Shown in pieces: positions 1 to 6,859 of a stretch of 9,074 nucleotides of DNA. The stretch comes from Caulobacterales bacterium (lineage in GTDB: Bacteria > Pseudomonadota > Alphaproteobacteria > Caulobacterales > Caulobacteraceae): positions 1 to 9,074 of the forward strand of contig CANKEA010000036.1 in NCBI GenBank assembly GCA_947480815.1, written 5' to 3'. A program made the translations under genes and the position numbers. How positions within the stretch are numbered: position 1 is the stretch's first letter; the number at the start of each line of letters is the position of its first letter. Below the pieces are notes generated by a model, which worked only from the letters and a program-made list of their open reading frames with translations, was not told where the DNA came from and did no database searches.

Positions 1-222
1 ACCGCCCGAGAACATGTTGAACATACCCAGGATGCCTTGCGACTGCCCCTCGAAAGCGCGTGCGAACGCGCCCGGGTCGATGCCGGGGATCGGGATATAG
101 GTGCCTAGTCGGTAGACGATCATAGCGATGACCGTGAACCAGATACGCTTGTGAAGGTCGGTCGCCCTTTGGAAGGCGCCGAAATTCATGTTGGCGGCGA
201 GTTGCTCGGCGGCCGAAGCCAT
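1..222 (-). CDS. secY: Protein translocase channel subunit SecY (N-terminal 74 residues, runs off the window)
   Basis: SecY is the pore-forming inner-membrane subunit of the SecYEG translocon, which exports unfolded proteins and inserts membrane proteins. Only the first 74 codons are present; the frame stays open to base 1. The translation starts MASAAEQLAANMNFGAF, a polar cytoplasmic N-terminus, followed by a hydrophobic first membrane segment at about residues 27-45 (IWFTVIAMIVYRLGTYIPIPG). It continues through the conserved YRLGTYIPIPGID stretch into the start of the plug region, ending FNMFSGG; the Phe/Gly-rich MFNMFSGG motif is typical of SecY. The ATG is preceded by GAGGGG about 6 nt upstream. 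SecY normally closes the spc ribosomal cluster right after rplO, as here, 71 nt downstream of it. Identity is secure from sequence and context; the remaining five-sixths of the protein is not visible. Confidence 0.97.
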   Translation of the reverse strand, partial: MASAAEQLAANMNFGAFQRATDLHKRIWFTVIAMIVYRLGTYIPIPGIDPGAFARAFEGQSQGILGMFNMFSGG

Positions 223-228
223 TCAGAT

Positions 229-234
229 CCCCTC
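229..234 (-). promoter_or_regulatory. Ribosome binding site of secY
   Basis: The mRNA-sense sequence GAGGGGATCTGA precedes the secY ATG. GAGGGG is complementary to the 16S 3' end and lies 6 nt before the start, which fixes the ATG at 220-222. The in-frame ATG at codon 12 has no comparable site. Confidence 0.75.
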
Positions 235-293
235 AAAATTTCGAACACCAGAGATAAGCGAGTGAACCCGCCTTGTCATCCAGCAGTCCAAAA

Positions 294-782
294 TCAGGCT
301 TCGGCAGCCTCGACCTTTACGGGACGGGCTTCGGTCAGGCTACCGCCCGCCGCTTCCACGGCCTTACGGGCACCCGCAGAGGCGGAATAGACGCTAATAT
401 TCAGCTTCGACTTCAGTTCGCCAACGCCCAGCAGACGGACGCCATCCTTTTTGCGGCGGATAACGCCGGCCGCGATCAGGACGTCAGCATCAATCGCCAC
501 CTTGGCGTCGAGCTTACCCGCCGCAATCGCCTGTTCTATGCGCCACAGGTTCACTTCCGCGAACTTCAGGGCAAAGGGATTGTTAAAACCGCGCTTGGGC
601 ATGCGCATGTGCAGCGGCATCTGGCCGCCTTCGAAGCCTGCGATGGCGACGCCTGAGCGCGCCTTCTGGCCCTTAACACCGCGACCACCGGTCTTGCCCT
701 TGCCCGAACCCGGACCACGGCCGACGCGCATGCGCTTCTTGGTCGAGCCCTCGCGGGGCGACAGTTCGTTCAGCTTGGTCAT
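294..782 (-). CDS. rplO: 50S ribosomal protein L15
   Basis: L15 is a late-assembling large-subunit protein that threads into 23S rRNA. The 162-residue product has the expected layout: a basic, glycine-rich N-terminal extension (about residues 14-45, with [17 protein letters not shown]) that penetrates rRNA, the family hallmark [17 protein letters not shown] at 50-66, and a globular C-terminal domain ending in an Ala/Glu-rich tail. It is somewhat longer than the E. coli protein (144 residues), mostly because of the C-terminus. The start ATG has GGGAGAGG about 7 nt upstream (bases 790-797). Unlike its neighbours it is not tightly coupled to the gene before it: 84 nt separate it from the rpmD stop, and that gap carries a GC-rich hairpin. 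It ends with TGA, 71 nt before secY. Confidence 0.98.
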   Translation of the reverse strand: MTKLNELSPREGSTKKRMRVGRGPGSGKGKTGGRGVKGQKARSGVAIAGFEGGQMPLHMRMPKRGFNNPFALKFAEVNLWRIEQAIAAGKLDAKVAIDADVLIAAGVIRRKKDGVRLLGVGELKSKLNISVYSASAGARKAVEAAGGSLTEARPVKVEAAEA

Positions 783-809
783 AATTGAGCCTCTCCCTGG
801 AGATCAAAC

Positions 810-830
810 GCCGGGGCAGTGGGCCCCGAC
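810..830 (-). other. GC-rich stem-loop between rpmD and rplO
   Basis: In mRNA sense, GTCGGGGC-CCACT-GCCCCGGC forms an 8-bp stem (seven Watson-Crick pairs and one G-U) with a 5-nt loop. It sits in the 84-nt gap after rpmD. No run of U follows (the next bases are GTTTGATCTCC), so it does not look like a complete intrinsic terminator. Closer to rpmD, at 851-860, the same gap holds CAAGGCCTTG, a perfect 10-bp palindrome. The hairpin may act in mRNA stability, processing or partial attenuation; this is inference, since only the base pairing is visible. Confidence 0.6.
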
Positions 831-866
831 TCGGCATGATGTTCTGGCCGCAAGGCCTTGTTTTAT

Positions 867-1052
867 CTAGTCAACGACTTCAAGCAGGTGGGCGACCTTG
901 GCGATCATCCCACGCACCGAGGGCGTGTCTTCCAGGGTCGCAGTGCGACCCATCTTGTTGAGCTTTAGCCCCGCCAAGGTTGCGCGTTGATCCTTCTCAC
1001 GACGGATCGGGCTGCCCGTTTGGCGAACGGTAACGGTCTTGCCGGTGGCCAT
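867..1052 (-). CDS. rpmD: 50S ribosomal protein L30
   Basis: L30 is a small 50S protein present in bacteria but absent from some lineages. The 61-residue product matches the usual size of about 58-62. The sequence shows the compact ferredoxin-like L30 fold: a first strand ([12 protein letters not shown]), then the conserved [25 protein letters not shown] region at about 20-43, with the helix turn LGLxK/RM represented by [10 protein letters not shown]. It ends in [16 protein letters not shown]. Its ATG lies 3 nt after the rpsE stop in the junction TAAGTCATG, with GGAG about 11 nt before the start inside the end of rpsE, so it is probably translated by reinitiation. It is the last gene of the tightly packed run: the following gap is 84 nt. 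Confidence 0.97.
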   Translation of the reverse strand: MATGKTVTVRQTGSPIRREKDQRATLAGLKLNKMGRTATLEDTPSVRGMIAKVAHLLEVVD

Positions 1053-1055
1053 GAC

Positions 1056-1658
1056 TTAGGACTCCACAGCTTCGGGGGACGAGGCCCCATCGGCGCGGCG
1101 ACTCAGAACGTCGCTGACCTTCTTGCCGCGTTTGGCGGCAACCTGACGGGGCGAAGACTGCACCTTCAGGGCTTCGAACGTGGCGCGCACCATGTTGTAG
1201 GGGTTGGAGGAGCCGGTCGACTTGCCGACCACGTCCTGCACGCCCAAGGTTTCGAGAACAGCGCGCATCGGACCGCCGGCGATAACGCCAGTGCCGGGAG
1301 GTGCCGCACGAACCATGACCTTGCCAGCGCCCCAGCGGCCGTTGCCGTCGTGGTGCAGGGTACGGCTCTCACGCAGAGGCACGCGGATCATGGTCTTCTT
1401 GGCTTCTTCGGTCGCCTTACGAATGGCTTCCGGAACTTCGCGCGCCTTGCCATGACCAAAGCCAACCCGGCCCTTCTGATCGCCGACCACCATCAGGGCA
1501 GCGAATGAGAACCGGCGGCCGCCCTTAACGGTCGCGGCAACGCGATTGATGTGTACCAGCTTCTCGACGATGTCGCTTTCGGGCGAATCGGCGACCGGAG
1601 CATTGCGGTCACGACGTCCACGACCACCTTCGCCGCCACTACGGGGTTCACGAGCCAT
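1056..1658 (-). CDS. rpsE: 30S ribosomal protein S5
   Basis: S5 helps line the mRNA entry tunnel with S3 and S4 and affects decoding accuracy. The 200-residue product is longer than E. coli S5 (167). It has an extra N-terminal stretch rich in Arg, Gly and Asp (residues 3-19, [17 protein letters not shown]) and about 15 extra C-terminal residues. The double-stranded-RNA-binding-like domain covers about 30-93 and includes the loop VKGGRRF (44-50), the region where spectinomycin-resistance changes map in E. coli; no deletion is seen there. The C-terminal domain (about 100-180) carries [15 protein letters not shown] and the [12 protein letters not shown] motif. The ATG follows the rplR stop by 12 nt, with AAGGGAT as a plausible ribosome binding site. 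Sequence and extensions resemble Caulobacter-group S5. Confidence 0.98.
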   Translation of the reverse strand: MAREPRSGGEGGRGRRDRNAPVADSPESDIVEKLVHINRVAATVKGGRRFSFAALMVVGDQKGRVGFGHGKAREVPEAIRKATEEAKKTMIRVPLRESRTLHHDGNGRWGAGKVMVRAAPPGTGVIAGGPMRAVLETLGVQDVVGKSTGSSNPYNMVRATFEALKVQSSPRQVAAKRGKKVSDVLSRRADGASSPEAVES

Positions 1659-1670
1659 TTTTCGGATCCC

Positions 1671-2030
1671 TTAGAAGTTCAGACCGGCGTCGCGCGCCGC
1701 GTCAGCCAGGGCCTTGACCCGGCCATGATAGATGTAGCCGCCGCGGTCGAACACGACATCCTTTACACCTTTTTCCAAGGCGCGCTCGGCAACCAGCTTA
1801 CCCACTAGGGCAGCGGCTTCCTTGTCGGCACCCTTGGTCTTGCCCTTTTCGCCTTCCAGCGAGGAGGCAGCTGCCAGGGTGATGCCTTGCTGGTCGTCGA
1901 TGACCTGGGCGTAGATGTTCTTGCTCGAGCGGAAAACCGACAGGCGGGGACGCCCATTGGCCAGACTCTTGAGCCGCGTACGCACGCGCTGAGCGCGCTT
2001 GTCGGCGGAATTGCGGGTGCTGAGAGGCAT
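1671..2030 (-). CDS. rplR: 50S ribosomal protein L18
   Basis: L18 binds 5S rRNA and, with L5 and L25-type proteins, brings it into the central protuberance of the 50S subunit. The 119 residues match the family length (117 in E. coli). A basic N-terminal arm ([16 protein letters not shown], 6-21) precedes the conserved [20 protein letters not shown] core (28-46). The C-terminal half has [27 protein letters not shown] (91-117), where FDRGGYxYHGR is the family signature. The ATG follows the rplF stop after 3 nt (junction TAAGCCATG), so translation is probably coupled to rplF; only a weak AAGAAG lies upstream. It shares the operon with its 5S rRNA partner L5. Confidence 0.98.
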   Translation of the reverse strand: MPLSTRNSADKRAQRVRTRLKSLANGRPRLSVFRSSKNIYAQVIDDQQGITLAAASSLEGEKGKTKGADKEAAALVGKLVAERALEKGVKDVVFDRGGYIYHGRVKALADAARDAGLNF

Positions 2031-2033
2031 GGC

Positions 2034-2567
2034 TTACTTCTTCTTGCCTTCCTTGCGACGGACACTTTCGCCTGCATACCGCACACCCTTGCCCTTGTAA
2101 GGCTCCGGCGGACGGATACGGCGGATCTTGGCCGCAGTTTCACCGACCAGCTGCTTATCAATGCCGCTGATCTTAATTTCGGTCTGCTTAGACGATGCAA
2201 AGCTGACCCCGGCTGGCGGCGTGATGTTCACGTCGTGCGAGAAGCCCAGCTGCAAGTTCAGGTCTTTGCCATTAATGGCCGCGCGATAGCCGACGCCGAC
2301 GAGTTCGAGAGTCTGCTCATAGCCTTGGCTCACGCCATGGACCATGTTGGCAACCAGGGTGCGCGAAAGGCCCCACATCGACTTGGCGCGCGTGCTGTCG
2401 TTGCGTGGAAGCAGCGTGATCTCGCCAGCCTCGACCTTAAGCTCGATCTCGTCGACAACGGTCCAGGAGAGCTCGCCCTTGGGACCCTTGACCGTCACGG
2501 TTTGGCCACCCAGCGCGATTGTTACGCCCGACGGAATTGCCACGGCCTTTTTTCCGATACGCGACAT
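2034..2567 (-). CDS. rplF: 50S ribosomal protein L6
   Basis: L6 lies near the factor-binding site and the sarcin-ricin loop of the large subunit. The 177-residue product equals E. coli L6 in length. It contains the typical start [15 protein letters not shown], two repeated L6 domains (about 10-82 and 88-168), and the C-terminal signature [16 protein letters not shown] (152-167) followed by a lysine-rich tail. The reading frame is open further upstream, but that stretch lies inside rpsH. The ATG at 2565-2567 is chosen because it gives the canonical N-terminus and sits 1 nt after the rpsH stop (TAAGATG). The Shine-Dalgarno match is poor (CAGGG about 12 nt upstream), consistent with coupling to rpsH. 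Confidence 0.98.
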   Translation of the reverse strand: MSRIGKKAVAIPSGVTIALGGQTVTVKGPKGELSWTVVDEIELKVEAGEITLLPRNDSTRAKSMWGLSRTLVANMVHGVSQGYEQTLELVGVGYRAAINGKDLNLQLGFSHDVNITPPAGVSFASSKQTEIKISGIDKQLVGETAAKIRRIRPPEPYKGKGVRYAGESVRRKEGKKK

Positions 2568-2568
2568 C

Positions 2569-2967
2569 TTAATAGACCCTGCAGAGGACTTCGCCGCCGA
2601 CATTGGCTTCACGGGCGGCGGCGTCAGACATAACACCCTTGGGCGTCGACAGGATCGAGATGCCCAGGCCGTTCTTGATCGGCTTGAGATCAGCAATCGA
2701 AGAGTAGACGCGACGGCCCGGCTTGGAGACGCGGGCAATTTCCGCGATGACCGGCTCGCCGTCGAAATACTTCAGTTCGATCTCGAATTCCGGGAATGCA
2801 CCGGGCTTTTCCACCAGGTTGTAACCACGGATGTAGCCTTCAACGGCCAGCACATCGAGCACGCGACCACGTAGCTTCGAAGCCGGGGTGGAGACCTTGG
2901 AACGCTTGCGAGTCGCGGCGTTCTTGATGCGAGCGATCATATCGCTCAGGGGATCATTCATAGACAT
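2569..2967 (-). CDS. rpsH: 30S ribosomal protein S8
   Basis: S8 is a primary 16S rRNA binder needed for central-domain assembly, and in E. coli also the translational repressor of the spc operon. The 132-residue product begins [17 protein letters not shown], a standard S8 N-terminus. Its C-terminal half carries the family signature [21 protein letters not shown] (100-120), the region that contacts rRNA helix 21. An open frame extends 44 codons upstream but overlaps rpsN. The start at 2965-2967 is supported by a strong GGGAGGG 7 nt upstream; a second ATG two codons later would have a 13-nt spacing. The gene follows rpsN by 14 nt and precedes rplF by 1 nt. RNA-contacting residues look intact, so the protein should be functional. 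Confidence 0.98.
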   Translation of the reverse strand: MSMNDPLSDMIARIKNAATRKRSKVSTPASKLRGRVLDVLAVEGYIRGYNLVEKPGAFPEFEIELKYFDGEPVIAEIARVSKPGRRVYSSIADLKPIKNGLGISILSTPKGVMSDAAAREANVGGEVLCRVY

Positions 2968-2974
2968 GTCTGTG

Positions 2975-2981
2975 CCCTCCC
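2975..2981 (-). promoter_or_regulatory. Ribosome binding site that sets the rpsH start
   Basis: The mRNA-sense run GGGAGGG begins immediately after the rpsN TAG stop and is followed by CACAGAC and the ATG. This 7-nt spacing selects the first of two in-frame ATGs (MSM...) and argues against the long upstream in-frame extension that would overlap rpsN. Confidence 0.8.
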
Positions 2982-3287
2982 CTACCAGCTCGACTTCACG
3001 AGACCCGGGATCAGGCCATTGTTGCCCAATTCCCGAAGCGCGATCCGGCTCATTTTGAGTTTTCGATAGAAGGCGCGCGGACGGCCAGTGACTTCGCAAC
3101 GGTTACGAATACGGGTTGGGGAGCTGTTACGCGGCAACTTAGCCAGCTTGAGGCGGGCCTCGAAACGCTCTTCCAGGGGAAGGGATTCGTTATTCGCCAC
3201 AGCCTTCAGCGCGATGCGCTTGGCAGCGTTTTGTTTGACGAGACGCTTGACCATCTCGTTACGGTTCAGGGCGCTTTTCTTAGCCAT
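2982..3287 (-). CDS. rpsN: 30S ribosomal protein S14 (long, zinc-independent form)
   Basis: S14 belongs to the head of the small subunit and contacts S3, S10 and S19. This copy has 101 residues, the same as E. coli S14. It lacks the paired CxxC zinc-ribbon motifs of the short 61-residue form; only one Cys remains, in [20 protein letters not shown] (62-81), which is the family signature. The N-terminal half is a basic helical arm ([19 protein letters not shown]). It ends in the usual GLVKSSW. The ATG has GGGGGGAAAG upstream and lies 16 nt after the rplE stop. The zinc-free form is the normal one in proteobacteria, and no second S14 gene is visible here. Confidence 0.98.
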   Translation of the reverse strand: MAKKSALNRNEMVKRLVKQNAAKRIALKAVANNESLPLEERFEARLKLAKLPRNSSPTRIRNRCEVTGRPRAFYRKLKMSRIALRELGNNGLIPGLVKSSW

Positions 3288-3303
3288 TGTGCTTTCCCCC
3301 CGC

Positions 3304-3864
3304 TCAGTTCGTCACGAACGGGAACTGGAATTCCTTCAGAAGCGCACGCGCTTCGTCATCGGTCTTCGCAGTGGTGCAGACGATAATGTCCATGCCCCAG
3401 ATCTGGTCGATCTGGTCGTAATTGATTTCCGGGAACACCAGGTGTTCCTTCAGGCCCATGGCAAAGTTGCCGCGGCCGTCAAAGCTGGTGGGCTTGAGGC
3501 CCCGGAAGTCCTTCACCCGCGGCAGGGCCACGGTGATAAGGCGGTCGAGGAACTCATACATTCGCTCCTTACGAAGCGTAACCTTGGCCCCAATCACCAT
3601 GTTCTCCCGCAGCTTGAACTGAGCGATGGAGGTGCGGGCCTTGGTCGGCACAGGCTTTTGACCTGCGATCAAGGTCAGATCCTTAATGGCCGAGTTGACC
3701 TTCTTGGAATCCGCGACAGCTTCACCGATACCCATATTCAGCACGATCTTCTCGAGCTTGGGCACCTGCATCTCATTGGTGTAGCCGAACTGTTCCTTCA
3801 TCACGGCGCGAATGCGCGCGTGATAGTCGGACTTCAGCCGCGGCGCGTAAGCTTGCTCAGCCAT
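3304..3864 (-). CDS. rplE: 50S ribosomal protein L5
   Basis: L5 binds 5S rRNA, forms part of the central protuberance and contacts the P-site tRNA. The 186 residues compare with 179 in E. coli, the difference being mainly a slightly longer N-terminus. Visible hallmarks are [15 protein letters not shown] (37-51), [24 protein letters not shown] (63-86, with the conserved GQKP and KxRxSIAxFK), and the C-terminal [17 protein letters not shown] (144-160). The start overlaps the end of rplX by 8 nt (ATGGCTGA), with GAGGTG 4 nt upstream of the ATG and inside rplX. This junction is where E. coli mRNA carries the S8 repressor site; here the overlap leaves no intercistronic spacer. Confidence 0.98.
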   Translation of the reverse strand: MAEQAYAPRLKSDYHARIRAVMKEQFGYTNEMQVPKLEKIVLNMGIGEAVADSKKVNSAIKDLTLIAGQKPVPTKARTSIAQFKLRENMVIGAKVTLRKERMYEFLDRLITVALPRVKDFRGLKPTSFDGRGNFAMGLKEHLVFPEINYDQIDQIWGMDIIVCTTAKTDDEARALLKEFQFPFVTN

Positions 3865-4171
3865 TGATCACCTCACCGGTCGTCTTGGCGACGCGGACCT
3901 TCTTGTCGCCGACAACCTTGAAACCGACGCGGGTCGGCTTGCCGGTCTTGTCGAGCAGCGCGACGTTGGACACATGCACCGCAGCTTCCTTGGTCTTGAT
4001 CCCGCCTTGCGGATCAGCCTGGGTGGGCTTGGTGTGACGTTTGACCATGTTCACGCCCTCGACGAGCACGCGACTCTCCTTGGGCAGAACCTTCAGGATG
4101 GCACCAGAACGGCCCTTGTCCTTGCCGGCCAGCAGGACGACGCGGTCGCCCTTACGGATTTTAGCGGCCAT
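3857..4171 (-). CDS. rplX: 50S ribosomal protein L24
   Basis: L24 is an assembly-initiating protein of the large subunit, located near the exit of the peptide tunnel. The product has 104 residues, like E. coli L24. The KOW RNA-binding motif is clear at about 3-33 ([19 protein letters not shown] then AILKVLP), followed by [16 protein letters not shown] (34-49) and the conserved [17 protein letters not shown] (56-72). The start codon overlaps the rplN stop by one base (TAATG), implying termination-reinitiation coupling, and its own end overlaps rplE by 8 nt. Sequence, size and place all agree; no anomaly is seen. Confidence 0.98.
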   Translation of the reverse strand: MAAKIRKGDRVVLLAGKDKGRSGAILKVLPKESRVLVEGVNMVKRHTKPTQADPQGGIKTKEAAVHVSNVALLDKTGKPTRVGFKVVGDKKVRVAKTTGEVING

Positions 4172-4539
4172 TACAGCACCTCCGGCGCGAGGCTGATGAT
4201 CTTCATGTGGTTCTTGGCGCGCAGTTCCCGCGGAACCGGACCGAAGATACGGGTGCCGACTGGTTCGTTGGCCTTGTTCACAATCACCGCGGCGCTGCGA
4301 TCGAAACGGATCATCGAACCGTCCTTACGCTTCACGCCCTGAGCGGTGCGCACGACGATGGCGCGCAGAACGTCGCCCTTCTTCACACGGCCGCGCGGAA
4401 TCGCTTCCTTTACGGAGACGACGATGGTGTCGCCAACGTGGGCGTAGCGACGTTTAGCGCCGCCAAGCACCTTGATGCACATGACCCGTCGGGCGCCTGA
4501 ATTATCGGCGACGTCCAGGTTAGTTTGCATCTGGATCAT
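4171..4539 (-). CDS. rplN: 50S ribosomal protein L14
   Basis: L14 sits at the subunit interface, forms bridges with 16S rRNA and is the docking site of the silencing factor RsfS. The 122 residues match the near-universal family length. It starts [20 protein letters not shown], contains the L14 signature region (about 60-86, with [17 protein letters not shown]) and ends [28 protein letters not shown], as expected. The ATG lies 18 nt after the rpsQ stop with GGAAGG about 9 nt upstream. In E. coli rplN opens the separate spc operon behind its own promoter; here there is no space for one, so it is probably transcribed from the S10 side. Confidence 0.98.
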   Translation of the reverse strand: MIQMQTNLDVADNSGARRVMCIKVLGGAKRRYAHVGDTIVVSVKEAIPRGRVKKGDVLRAIVVRTAQGVKRKDGSMIRFDRSAAVIVNKANEPVGTRIFGPVPRELRAKNHMKIISLAPEVL

Positions 4540-4557
4540 GGTTTAAACCTTCCAGAC

Positions 4558-4797
4558 TTAAGCCGAAGCCTTGGGAAGGACTTCCCAGGTCTTCAGCTTT
4601 GATTTCGGCGCGCACTCGATGATCTTGGCAGATTCCCCCGCCTTGTAGGCGTTGGCTTCATCGTGAGCGTGATACTTCTTCGACTGACGGACAGTCTTCT
4701 TCAGCACGGGGTGGAGGAAAGTCCGCTCGACCTTCACCACAACGGTCTTATCGCCCTTATCGGAGACGACGACCCCCTCGAGGATACGCTTGGGCAT
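4558..4797 (-). CDS. rpsQ: 30S ribosomal protein S17
   Basis: S17 is a primary 16S rRNA-binding protein with an OB fold that organises the 5' domain of the small subunit. The 79 residues compare with 84 in E. coli. Conserved features are [22 protein letters not shown] (4-25), [21 protein letters not shown] (29-49; the KKYxxHDE motif is diagnostic), then the loop with [18 protein letters not shown] (54-71). Its start follows rpmC by 11 nt, and those 11 bases are nearly all ribosome binding site (AGGAGAGCCCC, AGGAG 6 nt before ATG). It is the last member of the classical S10 gene set; rplN follows after 18 nt. Confidence 0.98.
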   Translation of the reverse strand: MPKRILEGVVVSDKGDKTVVVKVERTFLHPVLKKTVRQSKKYHAHDEANAYKAGESAKIIECAPKSKLKTWEVLPKASA

Positions 4798-4808
4798 CGG
4801 GGCTCTCC

Positions 4809-5000
4809 TTAGGCCGGGGTCTTGGCGTGCAGGACAGTCTTGATACGCGCGATGTCGCGACGGATCTGCTCCACACGGTGAGTTTTATCGACCTGCCCGG
4901 TCGCAGCCTGGAAGCGCAGGTTGAACTGCTCCTTCTTGAGGCTCAGCAGGCTATCGGCCAGCTGATCGGGGGTCATGGAACGAACGTCTGCAATCTTCAT
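4809..5000 (-). CDS. rpmC: 50S ribosomal protein L29
   Basis: L29 lies at the peptide-tunnel exit next to L23, close to where trigger factor and SRP dock. The 63 residues equal E. coli L29 in length and are almost wholly helical: helix one ([23 protein letters not shown], about 9-31) and helix two ([21 protein letters not shown], about 40-60), joined by AATGQVD. The [15 protein letters not shown] stretch is the family signature. The ATG lies 2 nt after the rplP stop (TGATCATG), with GTGGAG inside the last rplP codons as ribosome binding site, so translation should be coupled to L16. Confidence 0.97.
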   Translation of the reverse strand: MKIADVRSMTPDQLADSLLSLKKEQFNLRFQAATGQVDKTHRVEQIRRDIARIKTVLHAKTPA

Positions 5001-5002
5001 GA

Positions 5003-5434
5003 TCAGTGCTCCACCGCCACACCAGCGTCGATGCGCGTCACAACACGGGTCCGAATCGGCAACTTGGCCGCGCCGAGCGCAAGCGCTTCACGCGCAACAT
5101 CGTCCGGCACGCCGTCGATTTCGAACATGATGCGGCCGGGCGCGACGCGAGCGGCCCAATGGTCCACCGCGCCCTTGCCCTTGCCCATGCGGACTTCGGC
5201 GGGCTTGCCGGTGACCGGCACGTCCGGGAAAATCCGGATCCACACGCGACCTTGACGCTTCATCTGGCGCGTAATCGCCCGACGAGCTGCTTCGATCTGA
5301 CGAGCCGTGATCCGCTCCGGTTCAACGGCCTTCAGACCGTAAGAACCGAAATTCAGCAAGGCACCGCCCTTGGTGTTGCCCTTGATCCGGCCTTTGAACT
5401 GCTTCCGGTACTTGGTCTTCTTGGGTAGCAACAT
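5003..5434 (-). CDS. rplP: 50S ribosomal protein L16
   Basis: L16 organises the A-site tRNA region of the large subunit. The 143 residues are slightly more than the 136 of E. coli. The N-terminus [19 protein letters not shown] and the core [18 protein letters not shown] (63-80) are standard. [19 protein letters not shown] (82-100) is the family signature; Arg82 aligns with E. coli Arg81, the residue hydroxylated there by YcfD/RoxA, so the target site is present, though whether it is modified cannot be seen. It follows rpsC after 12 nt with AAGGG as a modest ribosome binding site, and overlaps nothing downstream (2-nt gap to rpmC). Confidence 0.98.
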   Translation of the reverse strand: MLLPKKTKYRKQFKGRIKGNTKGGALLNFGSYGLKAVEPERITARQIEAARRAITRQMKRQGRVWIRIFPDVPVTGKPAEVRMGKGKGAVDHWAARVAPGRIMFEIDGVPDDVAREALALGAAKLPIRTRVVTRIDAGVAVEH

Positions 5435-5446
5435 GACAGTCAGCCC

Positions 5447-6196
5447 TTACGCGCGGTCACGACGGTCGCGGTTGCCGCGGTCGGGACGATCGCCCCGCTC
5501 ACGGCCGCCGCCTTCGCCAGCCGGACCGGATTCGGACGCCAGGCGCTTGTCCATGGCCATCGGGTCGTGCTCGAGCACTTCGCCCTTAAACACCCAAACC
5601 TTCACGCCAATTATGCCGTACGTGGTCTTGGCCTCGGTGAAACCATAGTCGATATCAGCGCGCAGGGTGTGCAACGGCACGCGACCTTCGCGATACCATT
5701 CCATACGGGCGATTTCAGCGCCGCCGAGGCGGCCCGAAACGTTGATACGCACACCCTTGGCACCAAGACGCATGGCCGACTGCATCGACCGCTTCATGGC
5801 GCGACGGAAGGCGATCCGACGCTCCAACTGCTGGGCGATATTTTCAGCAACCAGCTGAGCGTCCGCTTCTGGCTTACGGATTTCGACGATGTTGAGGTGG
5901 ACTTCGCCCTCGGTAATCTTGGCGATATCGCCCTTCAGCTTGTCGATATCGGCGCCCTTCTTACCGATGATCACGCCTGGGCGTGCGGCATAGATGGTAA
6001 CGCGGCACTTCTTGTGGGGGCGCTCGATGATGATTTTCGAGACACCGGCCTGATAGAGGCGCTTCTTCAGTTCCTTGCGGACCTTGAGATCTTGGTGCAG
6101 CAAGCGGCCGTAGTCTTCGCCATCGGCGAACCACCGGCCATCCCAGGTGCGGTTAATGCCGAGCCGAAGCCCGATCGGATTTACTTTCTGACCCAT
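5447..6196 (-). CDS. rpsC: 30S ribosomal protein S3
   Basis: S3 binds the head of the small subunit and, with S4 and S5, forms the mRNA entry channel with helicase activity. The 249 residues compare with 233 in E. coli. An N-terminal region ([20 protein letters not shown]) leads into a type II KH domain with the GxxG loop GKKG at 78-81. Arg131, Arg132 and Lys135 in FRRAMKR coincide with the E. coli residues implicated in mRNA unwinding. The C-terminal domain has [11 protein letters not shown] and [24 protein letters not shown] sequence. Past residue 220 comes a low-complexity Gly/Arg/Asp tail ([19 protein letters not shown]). Its ATG overlaps the rplV stop by one base (TGATG). Confidence 0.98.
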   Translation of the reverse strand: MGQKVNPIGLRLGINRTWDGRWFADGEDYGRLLHQDLKVRKELKKRLYQAGVSKIIIERPHKKCRVTIYAARPGVIIGKKGADIDKLKGDIAKITEGEVHLNIVEIRKPEADAQLVAENIAQQLERRIAFRRAMKRSMQSAMRLGAKGVRINVSGRLGGAEIARMEWYREGRVPLHTLRADIDYGFTEAKTTYGIIGVKVWVFKGEVLEHDPMAMDKRLASESGPAGEGGGRERGDRPDRGNRDRRDRA

Positions 6197-6576
6197 CAGG
6201 CGGCCTCGTCTTGCGACCGGACCACGATGGTGATCTCGGAAAACGGCTTCATGATCCGCGCCGAACGACCGCGCGCGGCGGAGGCAAAGCGCTTCATGAT
6301 CAGGTTCTTGCCCACGAAGGCCTCGGCCACGACCAGGGAGTCGATGTCTAGGTTGTGGTTGTTTTCGGCATTAGAGATCGCCGAATACAGCGCCTTACGG
6401 ACGTCGTTGGCGATGCGCTTGTGGCTGAATTCAAGCTCGTTCAGTGCACGCTGCACCTTAAGGCCGCGGATCGACTGAGCAACGAGGTTCAGCTTCTGCG
6501 GGCTGATGCGCAGATTGACCAGCTTAGCGCGGGCCTCGCTGGGCGCCAGGCGGCGCTCTTGCTTCTTCTGGCTCAT
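6196..6576 (-). CDS. rplV: 50S ribosomal protein L22
   Basis: L22 lines the nascent-peptide tunnel with an extended beta-hairpin. The product has 126 residues against 110 in E. coli; the extra length is an N-terminal [15 protein letters not shown] segment plus a short acidic C-terminus. The core shows [20 protein letters not shown] (23-42), [16 protein letters not shown] (62-77) and the tunnel loop at about 86-106. MKR (94-96) is present at the place where the E. coli MKR deletion gives erythromycin resistance, so no resistance-type change is seen. An 11-codon upstream extension is rejected because it lies within rpsS; GAGGAAG 4 nt before this ATG supports the choice. The start lies 1 nt after the rpsS stop. 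Confidence 0.98.
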   Translation of the reverse strand: MSQKKQERRLAPSEARAKLVNLRISPQKLNLVAQSIRGLKVQRALNELEFSHKRIANDVRKALYSAISNAENNHNLDIDSLVVAEAFVGKNLIMKRFASAARGRSARIMKPFSEITIVVRSQDEAA

Positions 6577-6577
6577 G

Positions 6578-6856
6578 CTACTTCCTCTTCGCCTTCTTGT
6601 CGGCGGCATGGCCGGGGAAGGTGCGGGTCGGCGAGAACTCGCCCAGCTTCATGCCGACCATGTCCTCATTGACCAGCACCGGCACATGTTTGTGGCCGTT
6701 GTGGACGCCGAAGGTAAGGCCGACGAACTGCGGCATGATTGTGGAGCGGCGCGACCAGGTCTTGATCACGTCCTTACGGCCGGAGCCTTGCGCAGTTTCC
6801 GCCTTCTTCAGCAGATAACCGTCAACGAACGGACCTTTCCAGACAGAGCGGGTCAT
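6578..6856 (-). CDS. rpsS: 30S ribosomal protein S19
   Basis: S19 sits on the head of the small subunit, pairs with S13 and contacts the A-site tRNA side. The 92 residues match E. coli S19. It begins [20 protein letters not shown] (the WKGPFVD motif is near universal) and carries [25 protein letters not shown] core sequence (31-51), the [17 protein letters not shown] signature (52-68) and the [19 protein letters not shown] tail. The ATG follows the rplB stop by 3 nt in the junction TAAGTCATG, the same nonamer seen before rplB and rpmD. No unusual residue is evident. Confidence 0.98.
   Translation of the reverse strand: MTRSVWKGPFVDGYLLKKAETAQGSGRKDVIKTWSRRSTIMPQFVGLTFGVHNGHKHVPVLVNEDMVGMKLGEFSPTRTFPGHAADKKAKRK
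6581..6587 (-). promoter_or_regulatory. Ribosome binding site that sets the rplV start
   Basis: The mRNA-sense GAGGAAG overlaps the last codons of rpsS and is followed by TAGC and the rplV ATG. The 4-nt spacing is short but usable. It supports the start at 6574-6576 rather than the in-frame ATG 11 codons upstream. Confidence 0.65.
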
Positions 6857-6859
6857 GAC

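Noticed and set aside
810..830. Intrinsic terminator after rpmD
   Set aside because: The stem is strong, but no U-rich run follows in either transcript direction close to the stem, so it is kept only as an unexplained hairpin.
1887..2633. Plus-strand open frame of 248 codons antisense to rplR and rplF
   Set aside because: Shadow of L18 and L6 coding sequence, with no recognisable motif.
3088..3867. Plus-strand open frame of 259 codons antisense to rpsN and rplE
   Set aside because: It mirrors conserved S14 and L5 codons and has no independent protein signature.
5567..6478. Plus-strand open frame of 303 codons antisense to rpsC and rplV
   Set aside because: Same antisense shadow effect. It shows no family motif and crosses two conserved genes on the other strand.
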